In this document: piece after piece, positions 9,787 to 18,428 of the stretch
How positions within the stretch are numbered: position 1 is the first letter of the stretch
Layout: every line of letters starts with the position of its first letter
Assembly: GCF_900215535.1 (NCBI RefSeq)
Contig: NZ_OCND01000001.1
Span: 682,001 to 746,000 of the forward strand
Reading direction: 5' to 3'
DNA: 64,000 bases
Source of the DNA: Pseudoxanthomonas wuyuanensis
GTDB taxonomy: Bacteria; Pseudomonadota; Gammaproteobacteria; Xanthomonadales; Xanthomonadaceae
Notes under the pieces: model-generated
What the model was told of the DNA's origin: nothing
The model's input: the letters and a program-made list of their open reading frames with translations, nothing else
Database searches by the model: none
Program-made: the position numbers and the translations under genes

Positions 9787-10748
9787 ACGCGCTGGGTCCG
9801 CAGGTACTGGACATCGATCTGGCCGCCGAAGCCGACCGCATCGCCGGCTGGATGCGCGGCACCACCCGCCAATTGCGCCGGCGCGGTCTGGTGATTGCGA
9901 TGTCCGGCGGCATCGACAGCTCGGTCTGCGCAGCGCTGGCGGTGCGCGCGGTCGGTGCGGACAAGGTATTCGGACTGCTGCTGCCCGAGCGCGATTCCAG
10001 CGGCCAGTCCAGCCGGCTGGGAAGGCTGCTGGCCGAACACCTGGGCATCGCCCATGAACTGCACGACATCGCGCCGGCGCTGGACGCGCTGGGCTGCTAT
10101 CGCGACCGCGATGCGGCCATCCGCCAGGTATTTTCCGACTACGGCGATGGCTGGAAGAACAAGATCGTGCTGCACGGCGGCCTGCAGGGCGGCATCAACT
10201 ATTACAAGCTGGTGGTGCAGTCGCCGGAGGGAAACATGCAGGAGGCGCGGCTGCCGTTGCAGGCCTATCTGCAGATCGTCGCGGCGACCAACCACAAGCA
10301 GCGCCTGCGCAAGACGCTGGAGTACTACCACGCCGACCGGCTCAACTATGCGGTGATCGGCACACCCAACCGGCTCGAGTACGACCAGGGCTTCTTCGTC
10401 AAGAACGGCGACGGTTCTGCCGATCTGAAGCCGATCGCGCACCTGTTCAAGAGCCAGGTTTATGCGATGGCGCGGCAGTTGGGATTGCCGGAGGAAATCT
10501 GCGCCACCACGCCGACCACCGACACCTACAGCCTGCCGCAGGGGCAGGACGAGTTCTACTTCGCATTGCCGTATGCGGCGATGGATCTGGCGCTATGGGC
10601 GCACGACCACGACCGGCCGGCGGCCGAACTGGCGGCTGCGTTGCAGATGCCGGTGGCGCAGGCCGAGGCGGTGTACGCGGATATCGCGGCCAAGCGCCGC
10701 GCCGCCGTTTACCTGCACGCACCGCCGGCGAGGATGGAGCCGCTCTGA
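9783..10748 (+). CDS. NAD synthetase-like ATP-dependent amidating enzyme
   Basis: A 321-residue ATP-pyrophosphatase-fold protein of the NadE family, with the P-loop MSGGIDSSVCAALAVRAVG and LQAYLQIVAATNHKQRLRK. It has no N-terminal nitrilase (glutaminase) domain, so it would use free ammonia or ammonia delivered by a partner. It starts inside the ACP stop codon (ATGA), and its own stop directly abuts palindromic repeat copy A. Housekeeping NadE is possible. However, coupling to an ACP/ligase/amidotransferase operon suggests a recruited paralogue that amidates a pathway intermediate; NadE-like genes occur in some surface-polysaccharide clusters. Confidence 0.8.
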   Translation: MNALGPQVLDIDLAAEADRIAGWMRGTTRQLRRRGLVIAMSGGIDSSVCAALAVRAVGADKVFGLLLPERDSSGQSSRLGRLLAEHLGIAHELHDIAPALDALGCYRDRDAAIRQVFSDYGDGWKNKIVLHGGLQGGINYYKLVVQSPEGNMQEARLPLQAYLQIVAATNHKQRLRKTLEYYHADRLNYAVIGTPNRLEYDQGFFVKNGDGSADLKPIAHLFKSQVYAMARQLGLPEEICATTPTTDTYSLPQGQDEFYFALPYAAMDLALWAHDHDRPAAELAAALQMPVAQAEAVYADIAAKRRAAVYLHAPPARMEPL

Positions 10749-11040
10749 AAAGGTTCTTCTCCGAACGTCGACATGGAAGCCGATGGCCCTAGCGTTGCGG
10801 GACACGCTGCAAATACTCGCTACGCGGGGCCGGCCCGCCATCGCAGATGGCGAGCGTTCGGCTGCCCGCGAAGCGGTGCTTCGCAAGCGCTTGCCTCACC
10901 CATGTAAGCTCTTACGCGGCGTCCATGCCGCGTACGGTCCCGCAACGCTGGGGCCATCGGCTTCTGGACAGGTTACCGGCGTGCGGGCAAAAAATTGTGG
11001 GAGTGGCGTCGGCATGCCGGCGCCGGTGAGTCGCGATTGA
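10746..11040. repeat. Structured palindromic repeat, copy A
   Basis: It begins with the terminal motif GAAAAGGTTCTTCTCCGA, which overlaps the stop of the preceding gene. The 28-bp arms at 10776-10803 and 10937-10964 pair at 27 positions, and the remaining position forms a possible G-U pair. Inside are CTTACGCGGCGTCCATGCCGCG and neighbouring sequence shared with copies B and D. The right end runs into TTGTGGGAGTGGCGTC, a REP-like head, at about 10994. It fills most of the gap before hflD. Confidence 0.8.
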
Positions 11041-11138
11041 GCGTTACAAGGAAACGCTCTACTCGCGTTCGTGTTCGTAAAAAGCGACGACGCTTTCAGA
11101 AGCCGCTGCCTTGAATCTGGAAAACCAAAAAGATCAGC

Positions 11139-11750
11139 TCAGCGCAGCCACTCGTCTGCGGCTTCCAGCATCGCCTTGCGCGAGAACAGGAAATCCCAGT
11201 AGCTGCCGCCCAGTTGCCGCCACAGTACCGCCGAACGCACCGCCGCCAGCAGAATCGCGCGGATTTCCGCGACCACCCCGGGCTGGCCCAGGTAGTGCGG
11301 ATTGCCCTGGACCATCACCCGCGGGCGCAGATGGCTGATGGTGTCGGCGTACAGGCCGCCAAGCGCGGCCAGCACTTCCGGATGGGTGCTGCCCTGGGCC
11401 TGCGCTTGCGGCGCGATTTCGCTGATACCCGAACCGACCGCGTTGACGGTATTGGTTTCGCGGACGAAACGGCGCTCCAGTTGCAGCACCGACAATGCCA
11501 GCTTGGGCAGCGCTTCGTCGCGCGCCTCGTTGCCCAGGTAGCTGCGCAGCAGCCGCAGCCCCGAAGAGACACCGGCGACCTGTCCGTAGACCTCGATAGG
11601 CGAAGCCGCGTCGATGCGGAACACGCTGTCCAGCGAGGCCTGCACCACGGCCGCTTCCGACTGGCCGGTTTCGGCGATGCGCCTGACCTGTTGCAACGCC
11701 TGGGCCAGGCCGGCCAGCGCCAGTACGCGTTCGGAAAATCGGTTGCTCAA
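11139..11750 (-). CDS. hflD: High frequency lysogenization protein HflD homologue
   Basis: A 203-residue helical protein ([29 protein letters not shown]...) with the HflD (YcfC) pattern, including [21 protein letters not shown] and an aromatic SYWDFLFSR end. In E. coli HflD is a peripheral membrane protein that interacts with phage lambda CII. Its cellular role is poorly known, and it is conserved next to mnmA. The start is a TTG whose bases overlap the mnmA stop (TTGA), so it is translationally coupled. The order nudJ-mnmA-hflD is the same as in E. coli. Confidence 0.9.
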   Translation of the reverse strand: MSNRFSERVLALAGLAQALQQVRRIAETGQSEAAVVQASLDSVFRIDAASPIEVYGQVAGVSSGLRLLRSYLGNEARDEALPKLALSVLQLERRFVRETNTVNAVGSGISEIAPQAQAQGSTHPEVLAALGGLYADTISHLRPRVMVQGNPHYLGQPGVVAEIRAILLAAVRSAVLWRQLGGSYWDFLFSRKAMLEAADEWLR

Positions 11751-12880
11751 GCTGCTTGCTCCGCGATACGTCGTTCAAGAGGGGCGTCGGTGCGGGCGAT
11801 GATCGCACCGCCCAGACATTGTTCGCCGTCATACAGCACCAGCGATTGGCCGGGCGTGACGGCGCGCTGCGGGCGCGGGAAGCGCACCGCCAGCGTGCCG
11901 TCGTCGGCCACCGTCACCGTGCAGGGCTCGTCGCTCTGGCGGTAACGGGTCTGCGCCGTGCATTCGAACGCCCGCGCCGGCGGCGCGCCGGCAACCCAGT
12001 GCGCGGCTTCCGACCACAGCTGCTGCGATTGCAGGAACGGGCTATGGGTGTCCTGATCGACGTACAGCACGTTGCTGGCCACATCCTTGCCGACCACGTA
12101 CCACGGCGCGGCCGGGCGTCCGCGCACGCCGCCGATCTGCAGGCCTTCGCGCTGGCCCAGGGTGAAGTAGAAAACCCCGGGGTGCTCGCCGATCTTGTGG
12201 CCCTGCGGGTCGCGCATCTCGCCCGGCTTGGCCGGCAGGTAGCGGCCCAGGAACTCGCGGAAATCGCGCTCGCCGATGAAGCAGATGCCGGTCGAGTCCT
12301 TCTTGTCGTGGGTCGGCAGGCCGGCCTCGCGGGCAATCCGGCGCAGGTCGGACTTCTGCAGATCGCCAATCGGGAACAAGGTCGCCGACAACTGCGACTG
12401 ACCCAGTTGGTGCAGGAAATAGCTCTGGTCCTTGCTGCGGTCCACGCCGCGCAGCAGCCGCCAATGGCTGCCGACGCGCGCCACCCGCGCATAGTGGCCG
12501 GTGGCGATCTTTTCCGCGCCCAGCTCGCGTGCAGCGTTGAGAAAATGCTTGAACTTCACTTCCCGGTTGCACAGCACGTCCGGATTGGGCGTGCGGCCGG
12601 CGGCGTATTCGGCCAGGAAATGCTCGAACACGCCTTTCCAGTATTCGGCCGAAAAATCGCGGAAATGGAATGCGATGCCCAGCTTGCCGCAGACCGCGAC
12701 CGCATCGCGGCGGTCGTCTTCGGCGCGGCAGTCGCCGCTGGCCTGCGCATCGCCGTCGTCGGCCCAGTTCTGCATGAACAGGCCCGCCACCGATTCGCCG
12801 GCCTGGACCAGGCGCAGCGCCGCCACCGACGAATCGACGCCGCCGGAAACACCCACAATGATCCGAGGGCTGGACGTCAT
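11747..12880 (-). CDS. mnmA: tRNA-specific 2-thiouridylase MnmA
   Basis: A 377-residue protein that thiolates U34 of glutamate, glutamine and lysine tRNAs, with sulfur delivered by TusE/IscS. The N-terminal ATP-PPase motif is [12 protein letters not shown]. The two catalytic cysteines lie in [13 protein letters not shown] and [18 protein letters not shown] and [10 protein letters not shown] are further family blocks. The start is set at the Met of [10 protein letters not shown], because the 20 residues in front lack family similarity. It is cotranscribed with nudJ upstream and hflD downstream. Confidence 0.96.
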   Translation of the reverse strand: MTSSPRIIVGVSGGVDSSVAALRLVQAGESVAGLFMQNWADDGDAQASGDCRAEDDRRDAVAVCGKLGIAFHFRDFSAEYWKGVFEHFLAEYAAGRTPNPDVLCNREVKFKHFLNAARELGAEKIATGHYARVARVGSHWRLLRGVDRSKDQSYFLHQLGQSQLSATLFPIGDLQKSDLRRIAREAGLPTHDKKDSTGICFIGERDFREFLGRYLPAKPGEMRDPQGHKIGEHPGVFYFTLGQREGLQIGGVRGRPAAPWYVVGKDVASNVLYVDQDTHSPFLQSQQLWSEAAHWVAGAPPARAFECTAQTRYRQSDEPCTVTVADDGTLAVRFPRPQRAVTPGQSLVLYDGEQCLGGAIIARTDAPLERRIAEQAA

Positions 12881-12983
12881 ACGGTCACCGCACCGCTTGC
12901 GCAACCGGACCCGCACGGCGCCAACGCACCTCCCCGGCATGCGAAGGAGGTAGGGCGGGGCCGTCGTCGGAGACCAAGCAGCC

Positions 12984-13463
12984 TCATGCCAGGTGCTGCA
13001 GCATCGACAGCGGGTAGCGGCGTCCGGCCAGGAAATCCTGCACCGCCTGCCAGACCAGCGGGCTGCGATGGCGTTCGCGCTGGGCCTGCAGCTCGGCCGG
13101 GGTCAGCCACAGCGCCTGCACGATGCCGTCGTCCAGCGGCCGCGCCGGATCGTGGCTGACCGGCTCGGCGGCGAACGCGAAGCGCAGGTAGTGGCGGCCG
13201 TTGCCGCCGTCGGCGCTGCCCTCGGCCTGCCACTGGTAGGCGCCGACGAACCCGGTCAGGCGCACGTCCCAGCCGGTTTCCTCGCGGGTTTCGCGCAATG
13301 CCGCGTCCTGCAGGCTCTCGTCCGGTTCCAGATGCCCGGCCGGCTGGTTGAATACCAGCCGGCCATTGGCGCGCTCCTCTACCATCAACAGCCGGCCGTC
13401 GCGCACCACCACGGTCGCCACGGTCACATCCGGCTGCCAGAATCGGCCTTCGCGGTAGGTCAT
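12984..13463 (-). CDS. nudJ: Nudix hydrolase, NudJ-like
   Basis: A 159-residue Nudix enzyme beginning [15 protein letters not shown]. The Nudix box is complete: G-H-L-E-P-D-E-S-L followed by [13 protein letters not shown] (GX5EX7REUXEEXGU), giving the Mg-binding helix. NudJ of E. coli hydrolyses nucleoside di/triphosphates and the thiamin precursor HMP-PP. The order nudJ-mnmA-hflD supports this identity. It starts 11 bp after the upstream gene, so it is probably in the same transcript. Confidence 0.9.
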   Translation of the reverse strand: MTYREGRFWQPDVTVATVVVRDGRLLMVEERANGRLVFNQPAGHLEPDESLQDAALRETREETGWDVRLTGFVGAYQWQAEGSADGGNGRHYLRFAFAAEPVSHDPARPLDDGIVQALWLTPAELQAQRERHRSPLVWQAVQDFLAGRRYPLSMLQHLA

Positions 13464-13474
13464 CGGCGTTGCGC

Positions 13475-13984
13475 TCAGAACTCGTCGGCGGCCGGGTCGG
13501 CGGCCAGTTCCAGTTCCATCTCGTCGGCGGTGGCGACCGCCGCGCCGATGGCCTCGTCCAGCACCTGTGCGCCCGCATCGGCCGGAAGCTTGATCACGAA
13601 CACCGCGCTCTGGCCCTGCTTGACCCAACTGCCCAGGATCAGATTGTGCGATGCCTCCAGCAGGCGGTTGGCGACCAGCGCCGGGAACGATTCGCCCGGG
13701 GCGCGGTAGGCATACGACCATAGCTCGCGGATCTTCATCTGCCCGTAGGTTTCCACCGCCGAGCGGATGAATACCAGCTGGCTGCGTTCGTCGTCCCCGC
13801 CCACGGCCATCAGCAGCTTGTAGTCGCCGTCGTCGTCCACCTCGTACTCGTATTCCAGTTGCTTGAGCAGCATCGCGATACCCGGATCCGGCGCCACTGC
13901 AGCTTGCGCCGGCGCCTCCTGGGCAGCGACGGGGAGGATCGCCCCGGACAGGGCAAGCAGGGCGGCGAGCAGGGCTGGTTTCAT
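13475..13984 (-). CDS. Exported protein, possibly YbjN-like
   Basis: A 169-residue protein with a clear signal peptide (MKPALLAALLALSGAILPVAAQE, cleavage near AAQ/E). The mature part is acidic with an alpha/beta pattern: LKQLEYEYEVDDDGDYKLLM, SQLVFIRSAVETYGQMKIRELWSYAYR and ILGSWVKQGQSAVFVIKLPADA. This resembles the YbjN/type III secretion chaperone-like fold, but the similarity is only by eye. It lies first in a transcript with nudJ, mnmA and hflD, and its start is divergent from clpS. Its function is unknown. Confidence 0.75.
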   Translation of the reverse strand: MKPALLAALLALSGAILPVAAQEAPAQAAVAPDPGIAMLLKQLEYEYEVDDDGDYKLLMAVGGDDERSQLVFIRSAVETYGQMKIRELWSYAYRAPGESFPALVANRLLEASHNLILGSWVKQGQSAVFVIKLPADAGAQVLDEAIGAAVATADEMELELAADPAADEF

Positions 13985-14044
13985 GGAAGTATCCGTTGAC
14001 TGGAACGTGAATTGTGCGGGCAGCAGCCCAGCCCGTCCAATCCG

Positions 14045-14050
14045 TATAAT
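14045..14050 (+). promoter_or_regulatory. -10 box placing the clpS transcript start at the ATG
   Basis: A perfect TATAAT lies 6 bp before the clpS ATG, so transcription would begin at or next to the A of the start codon. No Shine-Dalgarno sequence is present. No good -35 is seen at the usual distance. A leaderless clpS mRNA is the inference. Confidence 0.6.
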
Positions 14051-14056
14051 TGCCGC

Positions 14057-14377
14057 ATGCCCCGCAAGCACGAAAACGAACGCGACCACGGCGTGATGGT
14101 CGAGACCGGCAAGCCCGAGGTCGCGCCGCCGCCGCTGTACCAGGTCCTGCTGCTCAACGACGATTACACGCCGATGGATTTCGTGGTGGTGGTCCTGCAG
14201 CAGTTCTTCGCCATGGACCTGGAAAAGGCCACCCAGGTGATGCTGCATGTGCATACCCGCGGGCGCGGCGTCTGCGGCGTCTACACCCGGGAGGTGGCCG
14301 AATCCAAGGTCGCCCAGGTCAACGAGTTCTCGCGGATCAACCAGCACCCGCTGCTGTGCACCATGGAAAAATCCTGA
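14057..14377 (+). CDS. clpS: ATP-dependent Clp protease adaptor ClpS
   Basis: A 106-residue N-end-rule adaptor that hands substrates with bulky hydrophobic N-termini to ClpAP. The family core is plain: [17 protein letters not shown] (the N-degron pocket), [22 protein letters not shown] and a short flexible N-terminus. It lies upstream of clpA as in most proteobacteria. The aat gene at 18.4 kb, which makes N-degrons, belongs to the same pathway. The ATG stands 6 bp after a TATAAT box. Confidence 0.96.
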   Translation: MPRKHENERDHGVMVETGKPEVAPPPLYQVLLLNDDYTPMDFVVVVLQQFFAMDLEKATQVMLHVHTRGRGVCGVYTREVAESKVAQVNEFSRINQHPLLCTMEKS

Positions 14378-14481
14378 CCGGTCCGGCCCCTGGAACGAGT
14401 TATACCTAGTGGGGCAAGTGCGAAAAACGCTGCAGCGGCGCCAGGCTCGCCTTGGAACGGCGCCGGCGGCCATGCTGCGCC

Positions 14482-14520
14482 GGCGCGCAACGCATCTCGT
14501 CCCGGAGTTCATGACACGCT
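14482..14520. repeat. 39-bp dispersed repeat, copy 1
   Basis: The block beginning GGCGCGCAACGCATCTC and ending ACACGCT matches 45730-45768 at 34 of 39 positions. It lies in the 263-bp clpS-clpA gap, next to CCGGCG-rich palindromic sequence. Its function is unknown. Confidence 0.6.
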
Positions 14521-14640
14521 GCAGGTGAGGGCCGTTGCTGCCGGGACAAGGCAACACCGGCTGAACAGTGAAATTCATCCAGGAGATGGAATTTTCACCC
14601 GCAAGCCGCATATTGTTGGCATCGGCCCCGGAGGCGAACC

Positions 14641-16920
14641 ATGTTCAGCAAAGATCTCGAGCAAACCATCGGCCAGTGCTACAAGCGCGCCCGTGAGGCG
14701 CGGCACGAGTTCATGACAGTGGAGCACCTGCTGCTCTCGCTGCTGGAAAACCCGTCCGCGCAGGCGGTGCTGAAGGCCTGCGGCGCCGATTCGGGCCGCC
14801 TCCAGCACGAACTGGAACAGGCCATCGAGGCCTCAGTGTCGCGCCTGGCCGAAGACGACGGCCGCGATACCCAGCCGACGCTGGGTTTCCAGCGCGTGCT
14901 GCAACGCGCGGTCTACCACGTACAGTCCTCGGGCAAAAAGGAAGTCACCGGCGCCAACGTGCTGGTGGCCATTTTCGGCGAGAAGGACTCGCATGCGGTC
15001 TATTACCTGACCCAACAGGACGTGACCCGGCTGGATATCGTCAACTACCTGTCGCACGGCATCGCCAAGCAGGGCGATGAGCACGAGGCGCAGGGCCAGG
15101 CGGACGGCGAGGGCAAGGCCGAGGGTGGCGACGGCGACGGCAAGGGCGATGCGCTGGCCGAGTTCGCCAGCAACCTCAACGACCTGGCGCGCCATGGCCG
15201 CATCGATCCGCTGGTCGGCCGCGGCGACGAGGTCGAGCGCACCATCCAGGTGCTGTGCCGACGGCGCAAGAACAACCCGCTGTACGTCGGCGAAGCCGGC
15301 GTCGGCAAGACCGCGCTGGCCGAAGGCCTGGCCAAGCGCATCGTCGACGGCGACGTACCGGAAGTGCTGCTGGACGCCACCATCTATTCGCTGGACCTGG
15401 GGGCGCTGGTCGCCGGCACCAAGTACCGCGGCGATTTCGAAAAGCGCCTGAAGGCGGTGCTGAGCGCAATCAAGAAGCACGATGGCGCCATCCTGTTCAT
15501 CGACGAAATCCACACCATCATCGGCGCCGGCTCGGCCAGCGGCGGCACCATGGACGCCAGCAACCTGATCAAGCCGGCGCTGGCTTCCGGCGATCTGCGC
15601 TGCATCGGGTCGACCACGTTCCAGGAGTACCGCGGCATTTTCGAGAAGGACCGGGCGTTGGCGCGGCGCTTCCAGAAAATCGACATCGTCGAGCCGACCG
15701 TTGGCGAGGCCTTCCAGATCCTGCAGGGCCTCAAGCCCAAGTACGAGGCACATCACGGCGTCACTTACGCCGACGAGGCCTTGCAGGCTGCGGTCGATCT
15801 GTCGGTCAAGCACATCGGCGACCGCTTGCTGCCGGACAAGGCCATCGACGTGATCGATGAAGCCGGCGCGCGTCAGCGCCTGCTGCCGGAAAACGTCCGC
15901 AAGGAGCTGATCGACGTCGAGGAGATCGAGACCATTGTGGCCAAGATGGCGCGGATTCCCGCCAAGCAGGTGTCCTCGTCCGACAAGGACGTGCTGCAGC
16001 ACCTGGAGCGCAACCTGAAGATGGTGATCTTCGGCCAGGATCCGGCCATCGAGACGCTGGCCTCGGCGATCAAGCTGGCCCGCAGCGGCCTGGGCAATCC
16101 GGACAAGCCTATCGGCAACTTCCTGTTCGCCGGCCCGACCGGCGTCGGCAAGACCGAGGTGACCAAGCAGCTGGCGCTGCAACTGGGCATCGAACTGGTC
16201 CGCTTCGACATGAGCGAATACATGGAGCCGCATTCGGTCAGCCGCCTGATCGGCGCGCCCCCGGGCTATGTCGGCTTCGACCAGGGCGGCCTGCTGACCG
16301 AGAAAATCGTCAAGACGCCGCACTGCGTGCTGTTGCTGGACGAGGTGGAAAAAGCGCACCCGGACATCTTCAACATCCTGCTGCAGGTCATGGACCGCGG
16401 CGTGCTGACCGACACCAACGGCCGCGAAGCGAACTTCAAGAACGTGATCCTGGTGATGACCACCAATGCCGGCGCCGCGCAGGCGGCGCGCCGGACCATC
16501 GGCTTCACCCGCCAGGACCACTCCACCGATGCGATGGAAGTGATCCGCAAGAGCTTCACCCCGGAGTTCCGCAACCGCCTGGATGCGGTGGTGCAGTTCC
16601 AGGGCCTGGGCTTCGACCATATTCTGCGAGTTGTCGACAAGTTCCTGATCGAGCTGGAAATGCTGCTGCAGGAGAAGCACGTCAGCCTGTCGGCCACGCC
16701 GGCCGCGCGCGACTGGCTGGCCCAGCACGGTTTCGACCCGCTGATGGGTGCCCGCCCGATGGCGCGGCTGATCCAGGACAAGGTCAAGCGCCCGCTGGCC
16801 GACGAGCTGCTGTTCGGCAAGCTGCTCGGCGGCGGCCGCGTCAGCATCGACGTCAAGGACGGCGAGCTGGTCGTCGAAGCGCAGGCCGAACCGGAAAAGC
16901 TGCTGCCGGCGACGGTGTGA
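14641..16920 (+). CDS. clpA: ATP-dependent Clp protease ATP-binding subunit ClpA
   Basis: A 759-residue unfoldase that feeds ClpP, the usual length. The N-domain that docks ClpS (about 1-145, MFSKDLEQTIGQCYKRARE) is joined by a short acidic, glycine-rich linker to AAA+ module 1 (GEAGVGKTALAEGL, ILFIDEIHTIIGAG) and module 2 (AGPTGVGKTEVTKQL, LLLDEVEKAHPD). RTIGFTR matches the loop that docks on ClpP. A GGAGG ribosome site precedes the ATG. A strong terminator follows the stop. Confidence 0.98.
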   Translation: MFSKDLEQTIGQCYKRAREARHEFMTVEHLLLSLLENPSAQAVLKACGADSGRLQHELEQAIEASVSRLAEDDGRDTQPTLGFQRVLQRAVYHVQSSGKKEVTGANVLVAIFGEKDSHAVYYLTQQDVTRLDIVNYLSHGIAKQGDEHEAQGQADGEGKAEGGDGDGKGDALAEFASNLNDLARHGRIDPLVGRGDEVERTIQVLCRRRKNNPLYVGEAGVGKTALAEGLAKRIVDGDVPEVLLDATIYSLDLGALVAGTKYRGDFEKRLKAVLSAIKKHDGAILFIDEIHTIIGAGSASGGTMDASNLIKPALASGDLRCIGSTTFQEYRGIFEKDRALARRFQKIDIVEPTVGEAFQILQGLKPKYEAHHGVTYADEALQAAVDLSVKHIGDRLLPDKAIDVIDEAGARQRLLPENVRKELIDVEEIETIVAKMARIPAKQVSSSDKDVLQHLERNLKMVIFGQDPAIETLASAIKLARSGLGNPDKPIGNFLFAGPTGVGKTEVTKQLALQLGIELVRFDMSEYMEPHSVSRLIGAPPGYVGFDQGGLLTEKIVKTPHCVLLLDEVEKAHPDIFNILLQVMDRGVLTDTNGREANFKNVILVMTTNAGAAQAARRTIGFTRQDHSTDAMEVIRKSFTPEFRNRLDAVVQFQGLGFDHILRVVDKFLIELEMLLQEKHVSLSATPAARDWLAQHGFDPLMGARPMARLIQDKVKRPLADELLFGKLLGGGRVSIDVKDGELVVEAQAEPEKLLPATV

Positions 16921-16947
16921 TTGCGCCAACAGCATCAGCGAAAGGAG

Positions 16948-16977
16948 CGGGGAGCTGATGAGGCTCCCCGTTTTTTT
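16948..16977 (+). terminator. Rho-independent terminator of clpA
   Basis: An 8-bp perfect stem CGGGGAGC/GCTCCCCG with a 7-nt loop, followed by seven T residues, 27 bp after the clpA stop. Confidence 0.93.
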
Positions 16978-17007
16978 GTGTCTCCCAGGAGAGGGAACGT
17001 CCAGAGG

Positions 17008-17150
17008 GAAGCCGGTGGCCACGGCCGCTGGCTTCTGGGCAGGCAGTCGGCATTCGGGAATGCCATCCATGGTCGCGAACAGCCACGCTGGCGAAAGGCG
17101 ACGGCTCCTTCCGAAACCGCTATCCCCGGAAATCGGAGAAGAACCTGTCT
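17008..17150. repeat. Structured palindromic repeat, reduced copy C
   Basis: A short hairpin GAAGCCGGTGGCC-AC-GGCCGCTGGCTTC (17008-17035) keeps only the outer arms of copies A, B and D. It is followed by GGCGAAAGGCGACGGC, shared with copy B, and ends with ATCGGAGAAGAACC, the inverse of the terminal motif GGTTCTTCTCCGA seen in copy A. It appears to be an internally deleted member of the family. Confidence 0.65.
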
Positions 17151-17208
17151 TGCGCTCCGGTAGCGTCCAGTGCGTGCGGCCCGAACCGGCGGCCATTGAT
17201 GGTACGCC

Positions 17209-17580
17209 CTAGCGATTGGCGCGGGCCTGGCGGCGCGCGAAATCTTCGGCGCTGATGGTCGTGACCTGATCGACCCTGCAGATTTCCCGGTTGGTTTTGA
17301 CCTTGCTGCCGCTGGGGCACAGGCGGTTGGCGTTGCCGTCGGTGCTGAGTTCGATCTTCGAAGCAATCGCCAGCGAGCCACAGCCCCGGCCCAATCCGAT
17401 CCGGTAATGGTTGTCGCCATCCTTGAGGTAGAACTGCTCGCTGCTGCCGGCCCGGACGATCTGCTGGTGATTGCCCAGAGCCACGCATTCGGCCAACTCG
17501 GTTCCATCCGCGGCCGACGCATTGCCGGCAACCAGGGCGAGCGACAGGCTTGCCGCGGCAAGGGAGAGGAAGATTTTCAT
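17209..17580 (-). CDS. Small exported protein (DUF6491-like?)
   Basis: A 123-residue protein with a signal peptide (MKIFLSLAAASLSLALVAGNASA). The mature part has four cysteines (AECVALG, GRGCGSLA, RLCPSG, EICRV), which may form two disulfides. The central IVRAGSSEQFYLKDGDNHYRIGLGRGC recalls small secreted Xanthomonadaceae proteins of the DUF6491 type, by memory only. It has no functional assignment. It is flanked on both sides by palindromic repeat copies and appears to be monocistronic. Confidence 0.75.
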   Translation of the reverse strand: MKIFLSLAAASLSLALVAGNASAADGTELAECVALGNHQQIVRAGSSEQFYLKDGDNHYRIGLGRGCGSLAIASKIELSTDGNANRLCPSGSKVKTNREICRVDQVTTISAEDFARRQARANR

Positions 17581-17785
17581 CGATAGCCTTCGGGTTTGGC
17601 CCGTCATTGGGCCAGCGAACCTTATGGCTGCCGCATCCACGGCGAATCTGGCGAAAGTCCGCGTGACCTGCGTCATGCGTGACTTCTGGCGTGCGACGTT
17701 TTCGCGTACGCGCGCATCGAACAGCCCGCCTGAGAAGTAGGCTGCGTCAGCGGACCCAAGAGGTTTCCAGAGCAAACCCCGCGGG

Positions 17786-18080
17786 GAAGCTGGCGGCCAG
17801 GCAACACGGGACACGCGGTGATGCCGCTATGCGGGCCTGGCTTGCCACCGCAGGTGGCCGGCGCGTGAAGCCATGCTTTGCCAGCAGCTTGCCTCACATG
17901 CAGCTTGATACGCGGCGTCCTGCCGGGAAGGTCCCGCACCGCATGGCCACCGGCTTTGGGACAGAGGTTGCAGGCGCTTCGGGGAGTCGCCTCCGAATCG
18001 GGTCTACTGCAGGAGTGGTACCGGAGCCGGCACGGTTTCTGCATCCGGTACCGCACTCTCCCCGCAAATCGGAGAAGAAC
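17786..18080. repeat. Structured palindromic repeat, decayed copy D
   Basis: The arms at 17786-17812 and 17931-17957 correspond to those of copies A and B but pair imperfectly. The inner CTTGCCTCACATGCAGCTTGATACGCGGCG segment matches copy A closely. The right end GCAAATCGGAGAAGAAC (to 18080) is the inverted terminal motif and touches the infA terminator. The stretch 17581-18126 has no gene otherwise. Confidence 0.7.
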
Positions 18081-18110
18081 AAAAAGGCGGCCAATGGCCG
18101 CCTTTTAAAA
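18081..18110 (-). terminator. Terminator downstream of infA
   Basis: The palindrome AAAGGCGGCCAATGGCCGCCTTT with A/T runs on both sides lies 17-46 bp beyond the infA stop. On the minus strand it ends in a T run, as expected for infA. It is nearly symmetric and could also work on the plus strand. Confidence 0.85.
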
Positions 18111-18126
18111 CAATTATTTACATGAA

Positions 18127-18345
18127 TTACTTCATGCGATAAGTGATTCGACCTTTGGTCAAATCGTAGGGCGTCATTTCCACCTTGACCTTGTCGCCGG
18201 TGAGGATACGGATGTAGTTCTTGCGCATCCGGCCGGAGATATGGGCAATGATTTCGTGCCCGTTCTCCAGCTTGACCCGGAACATGGTGTTGGGCAGCGT
18301 CTCGGCGACGGTGCCTTCGAATTCAATGGAATCGTCTTTCGACAT
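18127..18345 (-). CDS. infA: Translation initiation factor IF-1
   Basis: A 72-residue single OB-fold protein, the exact family length. It reads [22 protein letters not shown], then [20 protein letters not shown] and [12 protein letters not shown]. It binds the 30S A site during initiation. It lies beside aat and near clpA, a common gammaproteobacterial order. It has its own probable promoter and terminator. Confidence 0.98.
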   Translation of the reverse strand: MSKDDSIEFEGTVAETLPNTMFRVKLENGHEIIAHISGRMRKNYIRILTGDKVKVEMTPYDLTKGRITYRMK

Positions 18346-18391
18346 GTAGACCTGTGGGTTGCCGCGGGAAGGCCGAAGCCATAAAACGGGG

Positions 18392-18420
18392 ATTGTACGC
18401 CTGAGTGGACCGGCGTGCAA
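18392..18420 (-). promoter_or_regulatory. Probable infA promoter
   Basis: On the minus strand TTGCAC (18420-18415), a 17-bp spacer and TACAAT (18397-18392) form a sigma-70-like promoter. It would give a leader of about 40 nt before the infA ATG. Confidence 0.5.
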
Positions 18421-18428
18421 AAAACCCG

